A stretch of 20,168 nucleotides of DNA from Bacteroidales bacterium (GTDB lineage: Bacteria > Bacteroidota > Bacteroidia > Bacteroidales > WCHB1-69), in assembly GCA_031273515.1 (NCBI GenBank), contig JAISRU010000230.1:1-20168 (forward strand), given 5' to 3'. The position numbers and the translations under genes are program-made. Numbering within the stretch: the first letter of the stretch is position 1; the number at the start of each line of letters is the position of its first letter. Below the pieces are notes generated by a model that did no database searches, was not told the origin of the DNA, and saw only the letters and a list, made by a program, of their open reading frames with translations. This document shows, piece after piece, positions 1 through 7,948 of this stretch.

Positions 1-23
1 ATTACCTGCGGGTGAAGAAATTA

Positions 24-109
24 TTACACAGAGTTTCACAGAGAAGACACAAGGTTCCACAGAGGGTTTTCTCTGTATTCTCTGTAACTTCTCTGTGTTC
101 TCTGTGTAA
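24..109. repeat. Large imperfect palindrome downstream of ftsZ
   Basis: TTACACAGAG at 24-33 is matched by its reverse complement CTCTGTGTAA at 100-109. Between them the left half carries further ACAGAG hexamers and the right half CTCTGT hexamers, so the whole stretch can fold into a long, interrupted hairpin. It lies about 65 nt downstream of the ftsZ stop codon, after the last gene of the cluster on the minus strand. It could serve as a transcript-end structure, but no clean T-tract follows it. The composition resembles dispersed intergenic repeats rather than a gene. The folding is read from the sequence; the function is inference. Confidence 0.6.
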
Positions 110-138
110 CTTTTTTCCTCGTCGCTTTGCGCAATTCT

Positions 139-173
139 CAATTTTCAATTTTCAATTTTCAATTTTCAATTAT
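139..173. repeat. CAATTTT heptamer repeat next to ftsZ stop
   Basis: Four perfect copies of the heptamer CAATTTT (139-166) and a degenerate fifth abut the ftsZ stop codon. The same heptamer recurs at 6793-6819 at the end of ftsW, so it is a recurrent simple repeat in this genome that tends to sit at gene ends. No gene is visible from 1 to 173. Confidence 0.7.
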
Positions 174-1481
174 TTAGTCCACCACATTATCGAGGAGGGC
201 GGGGCGACATTCCAGACCGTTTATTCCTGCGCGGTAGCGGGAGAGTTCATTGACATTGTGTTCTGCATGATGCTGCTTGAATTCCCTTTCACGCTGATAT
301 GCTGGAATGGTAAGGTATTCTGTGATTTCTTCTTCCGACTTCTTTCGCAATTCGTTGTTATTCGGTATCGACGAAAACAGATTAGTCCTTTGTATTGTCT
401 GAGGTTCTTCTTTCGGCGTATTATCGACCGTCGGAGGAGCTGTATCATAAGGGATCGTCTGTTGTTCTTTTCCCTGCTTCGACTTCGACGACTGGTTCGA
501 CAATCCCGTCGCAATGACCGTAACCCGTACTTTGTCGCCCAGAGAATCGTCGGGACCGTGTCCCCAGATCAGTTTCTTGCTTTCGGTGCAGGTTTTTCGT
601 TCGATTTCGTCCGTTATCTTATCCAGTTCATTTATCGTCAATTCATTATTGGTACCGTAGGAGATAAAGAACAAAAGTTTCTCCGTCCCGTAAATCGAGT
701 TCTGATCCAACAAAGGACTGCTTATTGCCGCATCCACCGCCTGAACCGCTCTGTCTTCTCCTTCTGCTTCGCCCGATCCGATTAAGGCTGTGCCGCTGTT
801 CTTCAGAATGGTTTTCACATCGTTAAAGTCAACGTTGATAACGGCTTTCTTGGTGATGATTTCCGCTATACTCTTGGCGGCAATCAACAAGACGTCGTCC
901 ACTTTGGCAAACGCATTCGACAACAGCAAATCGGGATAGAAACTCTTCAACGCTTCGTTCTTGATGACAATCAGCGCATCCACGTTCTGACTTAATTCCT
1001 CAATGCCTTCGTCGGCAATATCGGCTTTCTCTTTTTGCTCAAAGCGAAAAGGATAGGTTACAATGCCGACCGTCAAAATATCCAGTTCCTTGGCAATCGA
1101 AGCGACAATCGGAGATGCTCCCGTACCCGTTCCTCCGCCCATTCCTGCGGTGATGAATACCATTTTGGTGCCTTCCAAAGCTGCCTTTATCTCTTTTTCG
1201 CTCTCCAACGCCGCCTGACGCGCTACTTCGGGAATAGCTCCCGCTCCAAGTCCGCTTTCTCCCAACTGAATTTTCAAAGGAATGGGATTGCTCCCAAGCG
1301 CCTGTTTATCGGTGTTGCATATTATAAAATCTACATCGGTGATCCCCATGTTGTACATGTGTCGTACCGCATTACTACCGCCTCCGCCGACGCCAATTAC
1401 TTTAATAATAGAGGATGTACGTGCGCCTCCTCCGTTAACGTCCGGAGTAATTTCCATTAAATTTTCGTTATAATCTGTCAT
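174..1481 (-). CDS. ftsZ: Cell division protein FtsZ
   Basis: FtsZ is the tubulin-like GTPase that polymerises into the cytokinetic ring at midcell and recruits the divisome. The 435-residue protein has the N-terminal nucleotide-binding loop with [10 protein letters not shown] near residues 30-39 and the tubulin signature GGGTGTG at 115-121. A variable linker of about 70 residues follows the core. The tail has IPAYQRER at about 392-399, which resembles the conserved C-terminal peptide that binds FtsA, and a further extension ending in LLDNVVD. Such an extension after the peptide is usual in Bacteroidota. It is the last gene of the cluster, 71 nt after ftsA, so a separate internal promoter is possible, though I see no convincing one. 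Start ATG at 1481. Confidence 0.98.
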   Translation of the reverse strand: MTDYNENLMEITPDVNGGGARTSSIIKVIGVGGGGSNAVRHMYNMGITDVDFIICNTDKQALGSNPIPLKIQLGESGLGAGAIPEVARQAALESEKEIKAALEGTKMVFITAGMGGGTGTGASPIVASIAKELDILTVGIVTYPFRFEQKEKADIADEGIEELSQNVDALIVIKNEALKSFYPDLLLSNAFAKVDDVLLIAAKSIAEIITKKAVINVDFNDVKTILKNSGTALIGSGEAEGEDRAVQAVDAAISSPLLDQNSIYGTEKLLFFISYGTNNELTINELDKITDEIERKTCTESKKLIWGHGPDDSLGDKVRVTVIATGLSNQSSKSKQGKEQQTIPYDTAPPTVDNTPKEEPQTIQRTNLFSSIPNNNELRKKSEEEITEYLTIPAYQREREFKQHHAEHNVNELSRYRAGINGLECRPALLDNVVD

Positions 1482-1552
1482 TGTTTATCAATTTTTTTGT
1501 TTTACTTATTTTATTTACTACTGTGTTGATTTGTTTTCTTTTTATTTCTAAT

Positions 1553-2947
1553 TTAATCGTCTTCAAAATCGTCTTCATCGTCAATATCATCATTAATTAA
1601 AGTGGATACTATTTCTTTTATCTTTTCCCATGGACGATATTTATCTCTATCATCCTTTTCTTTAGTCGTTACCGTTTTGCGGGGCGTTTTTTTCGTCACA
1701 GTCGTGTCTGTTTCCTGTTCTTCCCGAATTGCATGAAGGTCTTCGTCTTTTTCTATTCCCAAAATCATCAATCCGAGACCTGTAGCATACATCGGATGAT
1801 ACCATTCCGAATTTTTTTCAAGAGCGATCTTTTCTTCAGGATTGCCAATACGTACCGAAAGTCCCGTCAGATATTCTGTAAATTCTTTGATGTCTTTCAA
1901 CTGAGCGCCGCCGCCCGTCAAAACTAATCCGCATCCCAGACGACTAAAACAATTGGCGTTTTTGAGTTCGTCTGTAATCCGCTGTATGATTTCCTTAGTG
2001 CGCGCTGCGATAACTTCCGCCAAATCCACCACCGGTATTTCCGTCGCAGGACGTCCTTTGATGCCCGGAATGGATATAACATGATTTTCATTTCCTTTGT
2101 CAGGAAGACAGGTACCATGTTTTACTTTCAGCATTTCGGCTTCTTCTTTCACGATGCCCTTGAAAACGGCTTTGATGTCGTCGGTAATGACGTCGCCGCC
2201 GATAGGAATAACAGCAGTATGTCGGAGAATGCCATTGACAAAAACGGCAATATCTGTTGTTCCTCCTCCGATGTCCACCAAGGCAACGCCGGTTTCCTTT
2301 TCTTTTTTGTCCAAAACGACTTCCGATGAAGCAATGGGTTCTAAAATCAGTCCGTCCATTTCCAGCTTACATCGCTTGACGCAACGCGCAATGTTCTTGA
2401 TATGTTGCGCATTCCCCGTAATGATGTTGAAGACAGAACTTAACTGTGTCCCAAGTACGCCGATAGGGTCGTCCAGTCCTGTAAAGCTGTCCACCGTATA
2501 CTCCTGAGGAATAATGTCGATGATCTGCGTGCCGGGATTGACGCTTACTTTAAACATGTCGTTGATCAACATGCGGACGTCTTCTTTTGTGATCTCTGAA
2601 TCGGCGTTACGACGTTTGATTTCTCCCGGTATCTGGAAATTGTTGATGTGTTGTCCCGCAATGCCGACCATAACTGTATCGATGTCGATATTGGCTTTGT
2701 TTCCTGCCTGAGTAATCGCTTGTCGGACGGCGTCGGCGGTTTTGTCGATATTGATCACCTGACCCCGCTGAACGCCAAGCGACACATATTTGCCATAACC
2801 AAGCACATCTATCGTACCTTCCTGATTTCTCTGACCGACAAAGGCTACCACTTTGGTTGTTCCAATGTCAAGTCCTACTGCAATTTTCGGTTCTTCTATC
2901 TCTTCCGAATGTTTTCTTTTTGTTTTTTTAAAACGTATATCTATCAT
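1553..2947 (-). CDS. ftsA: Cell division protein FtsA
   Basis: FtsA is the actin-like ATPase that tethers FtsZ filaments to the inner membrane. The 464-residue protein shows the phosphate-1 motif GLDIGTTK at 25-32, the phosphate-2 motif VDIGGGTTD at 224-232 and the adenosine-motif region LVLTGGGAQL near 345, with the SHS2-type 1C insertion between the first two. After the core comes a charged linker and then a short helix (PWEKIKEIVSTLI) that could be the membrane-targeting amphipathic helix. Unusually, this helix is not terminal: it is followed by a strongly acidic tail of about 13 residues (NDDIDDEDDFEDD). It lies 15 nt downstream of ftsQ and upstream of ftsZ, the usual order. Identity is firm; the role of the acidic tail is unknown. 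Confidence 0.97.
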   Translation of the reverse strand: MIDIRFKKTKRKHSEEIEEPKIAVGLDIGTTKVVAFVGQRNQEGTIDVLGYGKYVSLGVQRGQVINIDKTADAVRQAITQAGNKANIDIDTVMVGIAGQHINNFQIPGEIKRRNADSEITKEDVRMLINDMFKVSVNPGTQIIDIIPQEYTVDSFTGLDDPIGVLGTQLSSVFNIITGNAQHIKNIARCVKRCKLEMDGLILEPIASSEVVLDKKEKETGVALVDIGGGTTDIAVFVNGILRHTAVIPIGGDVITDDIKAVFKGIVKEEAEMLKVKHGTCLPDKGNENHVISIPGIKGRPATEIPVVDLAEVIAARTKEIIQRITDELKNANCFSRLGCGLVLTGGGAQLKDIKEFTEYLTGLSVRIGNPEEKIALEKNSEWYHPMYATGLGLMILGIEKDEDLHAIREEQETDTTVTKKTPRKTVTTKEKDDRDKYRPWEKIKEIVSTLINDDIDDEDDFEDD

Positions 2948-2962
2948 AATATATTTTTTTTG

Positions 2963-3772
2963 TTATTTCTTTTTCTCGCATGGAATTTCTGTTCCATATT
3001 TTAAGTTGATCAATTTGTATCTCTCCCACCCTGTTATTTTAAATCCTTCGGTATATAAATATTTCAGATTATCAAACCTTTGTTGAACCGTCTTATCTGC
3101 ATCTTCGTGCAGTGCAATCTTTCCAAAGAGAATAATATGATCGCCGACGGTAGGAACAAGTTCTATTTCCTGTTTTTCATTGACGTAGATTTGTCCTGTT
3201 TGCGCTTTCCAGAAAGGATCGTTTTCGATAAAACAGGCAATTTTCCAGACAGTATACAAAGGAGAATAATTTTTCTTTCCTTTGCTTTTGTCCGACGTTT
3301 CTTCTCTGCCGACAAAATAACCGACAACGTATCTGTTGGGAATGTTTCCGTTGGCGACAATAATGCGTCCGCTGTTTTTTCTTTTCGGGACAAGTTTACC
3401 GCTTTGAGCCAACAAAAATTCTTCACCCCGTCTGTTGGTGATTTTCGCAATAATTTTCTCCTGCTTTGCCTTGACGATTAATGTCTTTTTATTATGGATG
3501 ACGTCGGCATTGGAAATGTAGGGATATTCTTCCACCTTTTTCTCGAAAGTCGATAGATTGACGCTGTCGAACAATTTCCCGATCACAACAGGACAATGGG
3601 AATTGATGTATTGACTGAAATCTTCTTTAACAAAGAGCGTATCGGAAGGATATTCGATACTGTATTCTATTTGTTCAAACCGTTGTCCTTTTGTCAGATA
3701 GGCATATACGACAAAGCATCCGATAAATATGCAGGGAAATAAAATATAGCTGATTTTCCTTTTTCTATTCAT
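2963..3772 (-). CDS. ftsQ: Cell division protein FtsQ
   Basis: FtsQ is a bitopic membrane protein that links cytoplasmic and periplasmic parts of the divisome. The 269-residue product has a short basic N-terminus (MNRKRK), one hydrophobic segment at about residues 8-26 and a periplasmic remainder. The region around 40-90 fits the POTRA-like domain, with a run resembling the family pattern of a strand followed by YPYISNADVI. Sequence conservation in this family is low, so position matters: the gene sits between murC (8-nt overlap at its start) and ftsA (15-nt gap), the standard place. I see no defect. The start ATG at 3772 places the transmembrane segment at the expected distance from the N-terminus. 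Confidence 0.9.
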   Translation of the reverse strand: MNRKRKISYILFPCIFIGCFVVYAYLTKGQRFEQIEYSIEYPSDTLFVKEDFSQYINSHCPVVIGKLFDSVNLSTFEKKVEEYPYISNADVIHNKKTLIVKAKQEKIIAKITNRRGEEFLLAQSGKLVPKRKNSGRIIVANGNIPNRYVVGYFVGREETSDKSKGKKNYSPLYTVWKIACFIENDPFWKAQTGQIYVNEKQEIELVPTVGDHIILFGKIALHEDADKTVQQRFDNLKYLYTEGFKITGWERYKLINLKYGTEIPCEKKK

Positions 3773-5120
3773 TGTCCAATGCTTTTTTAATTTTATTTAC
3801 CATTCGGTCGATATCTCCTGCTCCCATGCTGATGAGCATTTGAAGATCAAGCGTTTTCAAATAAGGAATTACTTCCTCTGCTTTGAGCAGTATTTTGTGT
3901 GGATTTTGTATCTTTTCGAGCAACATGGCGGAACTGACTCCTTGTATCGGTTCTTCTCTTGCAGGATAAATATCCAATAAAATAATATGGTCTAAAGTAT
4001 CCAGACTTTTAGCAAATTCATCGGCAAAATCCCGTGTTCTGCTGTATAAATGCGGTTGAAATATGCCGCAGATTGTCCGGTTGGGATGCATGGCGCGCGC
4101 AGATGCAATACATGCATTGAGTTCTTGGGGATGATGTGCATAATCATCTATATAAATCAAATCCTGATTTCGGATAATGTATTCAAATCTTCTTTTAACG
4201 CCCGAATAGCTTGCCAATCGCTCTTTGACGACCTCCTTGCCAATTCCCGACAGCAACGCCATTGCCGATGCAGCGACGGCATTTTCAATATTATGCAGTC
4301 CTGCGGCTCCGAAGACTATGTTTTCGATAATGCCTTCGGGACTTATCAGGTCGAAATGTTGTCGTCCGTTTTCAATGCGGATGTTTGTTGCCATATAATC
4401 CGAGCGGCAATCCCCCGTTCCGTATGTTTTGATTGTACCGACAGGAACGCTTATCTGTTGCAGGAGTTTCGGCTTTGTTATCAGGACGCCTTTCGGTTTG
4501 AAGTTGCCAATAAAGTCGTTGAAAGACTTAATCAGTTCGCTGTTATCTCCATAAATATCCAAATGGTCAGGATCCATGGCTGTGATAACGCCGACGTCGG
4601 GAAAAAGTTCTAAGAAAGAACGATCGTATTCGTCGGCTTCCACAATAAAGATTTCCGAGTTTTGGTCATCGACAAGATTGGAATTAAAATTGAGGGAAAT
4701 TCCTCCCATGAATGCCGTTATGTTGCGACTTTCGTGTAAAAGATGCGCAGTTATGGCGGTGGTAGTGGTTTTTCCATGCGTACCTGCAATGGCATACGTT
4801 GTTTTGCCTTGTGTAATCATGCCCAAAACCTGAGAACGTTTCATAAAAGGAATACCGCTTGTTTGAAGATAAACATATTCTTTGTTCGTGTCAGGAATGG
4901 CAGGCGTATAAACAACCAACGACAAGTCTTTGGGAATTTGCGTTATATCCTCTTCAAAATGAATTTGTATTCCTTCTGCGATTAATTCGTCTGTGAGAGG
5001 AGAAGGCGTTTTGTCGTATCCCGCAACCGCAATCCCCTGTCGGTGAAAATAACGGGCAATAGCGCTCATGCCGATACCGCCTGTTCCCAGAAAATAAATG
5101 CTTTTGAGTTCTTTTGTCAT
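3765..5120 (-). CDS. murC: UDP-N-acetylmuramate--L-alanine ligase MurC
   Basis: MurC adds L-alanine to UDP-MurNAc with ATP, the first peptide step of cytoplasmic peptidoglycan precursor synthesis. The 451-residue protein has all three Mur ligase domains. The N-terminal UDP-binding domain begins with FLGTGGIGMSA at 10-20. The ATP-binding domain has GTHGKTTTT at 113-121, then EADEYDRSFL and DPDHLDIYG. The C-terminal domain has the YIDDYAHHP motif typical of MurC. Length is normal for the family. Its stop overlaps ftsQ by 8 nt and its ATG overlaps the murG stop by 4 nt (ATGA), which implies translational coupling. It is intact, in contrast with the truncated Mur ligase gene at 7949-8503. Confidence 0.98.
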   Translation of the reverse strand: MTKELKSIYFLGTGGIGMSAIARYFHRQGIAVAGYDKTPSPLTDELIAEGIQIHFEEDITQIPKDLSLVVYTPAIPDTNKEYVYLQTSGIPFMKRSQVLGMITQGKTTYAIAGTHGKTTTTAITAHLLHESRNITAFMGGISLNFNSNLVDDQNSEIFIVEADEYDRSFLELFPDVGVITAMDPDHLDIYGDNSELIKSFNDFIGNFKPKGVLITKPKLLQQISVPVGTIKTYGTGDCRSDYMATNIRIENGRQHFDLISPEGIIENIVFGAAGLHNIENAVAASAMALLSGIGKEVVKERLASYSGVKRRFEYIIRNQDLIYIDDYAHHPQELNACIASARAMHPNRTICGIFQPHLYSRTRDFADEFAKSLDTLDHIILLDIYPAREEPIQGVSSAMLLEKIQNPHKILLKAEEVIPYLKTLDLQMLISMGAGDIDRMVNKIKKALDNE

Positions 5121-6226
5121 TTTTTATTGTTTATCAGATTAATTATTTCATTTGCGATTTGTTTTGCGGCATTCGGCAAAGCAAGTTTTTGCAGATTTTC
5201 GCTCATTGTTTTGCGTTGCGTTTCATTGTTCATCAATTCAAACACGGCGTTTTGTAAGTTTGTTTTTGCCCGATTATCGGGAATTTGCAGCGCTGCTCCG
5301 GCATCTGCCAAGACGTTTGCATTTTTGGTCTGATGATCTTCCGACACATTGGGCGACGGAATTAAAATACAGGGTTTGGCAACGGCGCAGAGTTCGGAAA
5401 GCGCCAAAGCTCCAGCGCGTGAAACCACGACGTCGGCAGCGGCATACAGATAATCCATTTTGGCAACAAAGGGAAACACACGAATACCTTTCAGATGTCC
5501 GTATTTTTCGCTAAGCTCCTTGTAATACGACGCTCCTGTTTGCCAGATTAGCTGTATATTTTGACAGACAAGTTCTTCTACGAACCCGCTAAGACTTTCA
5601 TTCAATGTGAGAGAACCCAGACTTCCACCGATAACGGCAAGCGTTTTTTTGTTGTCTTCCAATTGGAAATGCGCACAGGCTTCTTTTTTATCGACAGGAC
5701 TTAAAATATCTTTACGGACAGGATTTCCCGTTTTGACTGTTTTTTCAGGAGGGAAAAATCGTTCCATATTATCGTAAGCCGTGCAGATTTTATCCACTTT
5801 TTGAGCGAGCATTCTGTTGGTGATTCCCGGACAGGAGTTTTGTTCCTGTATCAGGGTCGGGATGTGCATCGAAGCGGCGACTTTCAATGTTGGACCGCTG
5901 GCATATCCACCTACGCCGACCACCGCATCGGGGGAAAATTGTCGGATAATTGCTTTTGCCTTTTGCATACTGAGGTATAGACGAAAAGGCAGTTTCAGAT
6001 TTTCAACAATGTTTTTCAGCGTAATCTTACGTTGAAGTCCTTGAATATCCAATCCTTCTATCCGAAAACCTGCTTCGGGGACACGTATCATTTCCATACG
6101 TCCTTTTGCGCCCACAAAGAGAATTTCCATGTCTTCGCATTCTTCCTGTACTGCTTTGGCGATAGCTATGGCAGGAAAAATATGTCCTCCCGTGCCTCCG
6201 CCTGATAAAATAATTCGTCGTTTCAT
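5117..6226 (-). CDS. murG: MurG, lipid II-forming GlcNAc transferase (core reading frame)
   Basis: MurG transfers GlcNAc from UDP-GlcNAc to lipid I on the inner face of the membrane, making lipid II. I chose the ATG at 6226 because it gives a 369-residue protein that begins MKRRIILSGGGTGGHIFPA, the canonical N-terminal loop. Other family marks are QEQNSCPGITNRML, GGSLGSLTLNE and the donor-binding VVSRAGALALSE with DHQTKNA near the end. The reading frame is also open upstream to 6808 with no stop. A start at ATG 6790, 1 nt after the ftsW stop, would add 188 low-complexity residues encoded by the repeats at 6251-6752. Family knowledge argues against such an extension, but the sequence does not exclude it. 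The stop overlaps murC by 4 nt. Confidence 0.96.
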   Translation of the reverse strand: MKRRIILSGGGTGGHIFPAIAIAKAVQEECEDMEILFVGAKGRMEMIRVPEAGFRIEGLDIQGLQRKITLKNIVENLKLPFRLYLSMQKAKAIIRQFSPDAVVGVGGYASGPTLKVAASMHIPTLIQEQNSCPGITNRMLAQKVDKICTAYDNMERFFPPEKTVKTGNPVRKDILSPVDKKEACAHFQLEDNKKTLAVIGGSLGSLTLNESLSGFVEELVCQNIQLIWQTGASYYKELSEKYGHLKGIRVFPFVAKMDYLYAAADVVVSRAGALALSELCAVAKPCILIPSPNVSEDHQTKNANVLADAGAALQIPDNRAKTNLQNAVFELMNNETQRKTMSENLQKLALPNAAKQIANEIINLINNKK

Positions 6227-6250
6227 CTGTTTCTGGTTTTTATTTTTTTT

Positions 6251-6607
6251 ATTTTCGTGCTCTTCTGTCATTTTTCCATGGTCTTCTGTCATTTTTCCAT
6301 GGTCTTCTGTCATTTTTCCATGGTTCTCTGTCATTTTTCCATGGTCTTCTGTCATTTCTCCATGGGCTTCTGTCATTTTTCCATGGTCTTCTGTCATTTT
6401 TCCATGGTCTTCTGTCATTTTTCCGTGGTCCTCTGTCATTTTTCCATGGTCTTCTGTCATTTTTCCATGGTCTTCTGTCATTTTTCCATGGTCTTCTGTC
6501 ATTTTTCTATGGTCTTCTGTCATTTTTCCGTGGTCTTCTGTCATTTTTCCATGGTCTTCTGTCATTTTTCCATGCTCTTCTGTCATTTTTTCCTGCCTTT
6601 CTGTCAT
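6251..6607. repeat. 21-bp tandem repeat array (17 units) in frame with murG
   Basis: Seventeen contiguous 21-bp units fill 357 bp. On the minus strand each reads ATGACAGAAGACCATGGAAA plus one base and encodes MTEDHGK or a variant (MTERQEK, MTEEHGK, MTEDHRK, MTEAHGE, MTENHGK, MTEEHEN). Since 21 is a multiple of 3 and the unit lacks stops, the array is open in several frames on both strands, which explains the long spurious frames over it. It joins murG in frame through a 15-codon segment that includes the last unit. There are no unique spacers, so this is a minisatellite, not a CRISPR array. Unit variation is mostly single-base, concentrated at the edges and in the codons after MTE. Confidence 0.93.
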
Positions 6608-6612
6608 GTTTT

Positions 6613-6668
6613 CCTCACCCCGTCCTGCGGAAACCCCTCTCCCTGTTGGAGAGGGAACGGGGGTGAGG
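6613..6668. repeat. REP-like palindrome, copy 1
   Basis: A 56-bp element starts CCTCACCCCGT and ends ACGGGGGTGAGG, with inner CCTCTCC / GGAGAGG arms, so it can fold as a two-stage hairpin. On the minus strand it encodes the PVPSPTGRGVSAGRG run that is familiar from spurious proteins in many bacterial genomes, where such palindromes are dispersed. It lies between the 21-bp array and ftsW. Its in-frame repeat period with copy 2 is 84 bp, exactly four 21-bp units. Confidence 0.85.
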
Positions 6669-6696
6669 ATATTTTTCTGGTCTTCCGTCACTTTTT

Positions 6697-6752
6697 CCTC
6701 ACCCCGTCCTGCGGACACCCCTCTCCATGTTGGAGAGGGAACGGGGATGAGG
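6697..6752. repeat. REP-like palindrome, copy 2
   Basis: This is a second 56-bp copy of the element at 6613-6668, starting CCTCACCCCGT and ending ACGGGGATGAGG, in the same orientation and 84 bp away. The 28 bp between the copies encode a further heptad (VTEDQKN), so the palindromes look inserted into, or duplicated with, the 21-bp array. Confidence 0.85.
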
Positions 6753-6791
6753 ATATTTTTCTGTGTCGTTAAAATCTTCTGCATGATCATT

Positions 6792-7946
6792 TCAATTTTC
6801 AATTTCAATTTTCAATTTACGTTCGTCTTCTCCTTCCTGACTGATATTCAATAGAACGCCAATGCAAAAGAACATCAATAAAATGGACATACCGCCGCGA
6901 CTTATCAAAGGAAGCGTTTCTCCTGTGGCAGGAAAATAGCCGATGCAAACCAAAATATGCGTAAATGCCTGAAAGGTGATAAAAACCCCCAATCCGATAG
7001 CCAAATATCCTCCAAAGGTTGATTGAACATTGATGGCAGCTCGTCTTATTCGGTAGAATAAAGCCAGATATAAAAGGATTACAATAATCCCTGCTAAGAT
7101 GCCATATTCTTCGATAAGAAAAGCATACACATAATCGGTAGAACTTTCCTGTACCGATCCCATCAACACCGACCCACCCGGAACAGGCAGGATACCGCCT
7201 CGAGATATTGCCGCTTCTGTGATAATTGTTTCTCTGTGAATGTCGGTTTTTCCAAGATATGCTTCAACGCGTGCTTTTGCCGTATCCAATCGGAAAATGG
7301 TTGTGTCGCTTTTTAAAACTATCATCAGGAAAATACTTACCGTCAGAAAAATACTGCCGAACATGGCAAAGAAATATCTCTTTTTCAACTGAGAAACAAA
7401 TAAGACCACAAGATACGTCGCGCCTATGATGATGCTGCCGGACGTTTTTTGAGATGCAATCAGCGCACAGGTAACTCCCATGTAGAGAATTAATGGAAAA
7501 AACACTTTTCGGATGTTGTTTATCTCATTTTTAATACGGGCAACCCATTGAGTAAAATAAATAACAAACAACACTTCCGCAAGCTGAATGGTTTGAAACG
7601 AAATGCCGAACGCTGTAAATCCCCGTTTGGCGTCTCCCGCTTCTTCTCCCAAAATAAAGGTGAGGATAACCAAGAGGAAGCCTGCCAGAAGTCCTATTCT
7701 GGATAGTCTGCCAATCCATCGAAAATTGATATTGCTTACTGTGTATAAGACAATAAAACCCAAGATAAAATAAAAGACATGTTTACGCATCAGAAACCAC
7801 AGACTTTCCCTGTGCAGGGGGTCGCCCAATTTCGATCCTGTGCTGTAAACAACGAATATGGAAAAAACAGCTAAAATAATAACTATTCCCCAAATTACGC
7901 GGTCGCCTTTTGGTTTTCCGATCAATTTTTCTTTGTCCATTTCCAT
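6792..7946 (-). CDS. ftsW: SEDS peptidoglycan glycosyltransferase FtsW
   Basis: FtsW polymerises lipid II into septal glycan strands together with FtsI. The 384-residue polytopic protein starts with a short cytoplasmic part and about ten hydrophobic segments. Family marks include the extracellular loop with ESSTDYVYAFLIEE, which contains the conserved catalytic Asp of SEDS proteins, and the late motif TGETLPLISRGGMS. The usual QPSE(F/L)AK stretch reads QTIQLAEV here, an unusual divergence that keeps Gln and Ala but loses the Pro-Ser-Glu and the Lys. The C-terminal residues are encoded by a simple repeat. It starts 2 nt after the murD-like gene and its stop is 1 nt before an ATG in the extended murG frame. 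The place next to murG supports FtsW rather than RodA. Confidence 0.95.
   Translation of the reverse strand: MEMDKEKLIGKPKGDRVIWGIVIILAVFSIFVVYSTGSKLGDPLHRESLWFLMRKHVFYFILGFIVLYTVSNINFRWIGRLSRIGLLAGFLLVILTFILGEEAGDAKRGFTAFGISFQTIQLAEVLFVIYFTQWVARIKNEINNIRKVFFPLILYMGVTCALIASQKTSGSIIIGATYLVVLFVSQLKKRYFFAMFGSIFLTVSIFLMIVLKSDTTIFRLDTAKARVEAYLGKTDIHRETIITEAAISRGGILPVPGGSVLMGSVQESSTDYVYAFLIEEYGILAGIIVILLYLALFYRIRRAAINVQSTFGGYLAIGLGVFITFQAFTHILVCIGYFPATGETLPLISRGGMSILLMFFCIGVLLNISQEGEDERKLKIEIEN
6793..6819. repeat. CAATTTT-type repeat forming the ftsW 3' end
   Basis: Four CAATTTT or CAATTT units overlap the end of ftsW. They encode its last residues (KLKIEIEN) and the stop codon on the minus strand. 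The same unit borders the ftsZ stop codon at 139-173. The repeat has therefore replaced or extended the natural C-terminus of FtsW by a few residues. Confidence 0.75.
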
Positions 7947-7948
7947 TG

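Noticed and set aside
12..785. 257-codon plus-strand frame opposite ftsZ
   Set aside because: It is antisense to a clear ftsZ, has low-complexity composition and no recognisable domain.
6251..6607. CRISPR-like array
   Set aside because: Units are contiguous 21-mers with no unique spacers and no cas genes nearby; this is a tandem minisatellite.
6129..6854. Long plus-strand reading frames across the murG upstream region
   Set aside because: They are the complement of the 21-bp and palindromic repeats, which lack stops in several frames; they overlap the murG start region and have only repetitive content (SVIFPW, FCHFSM).
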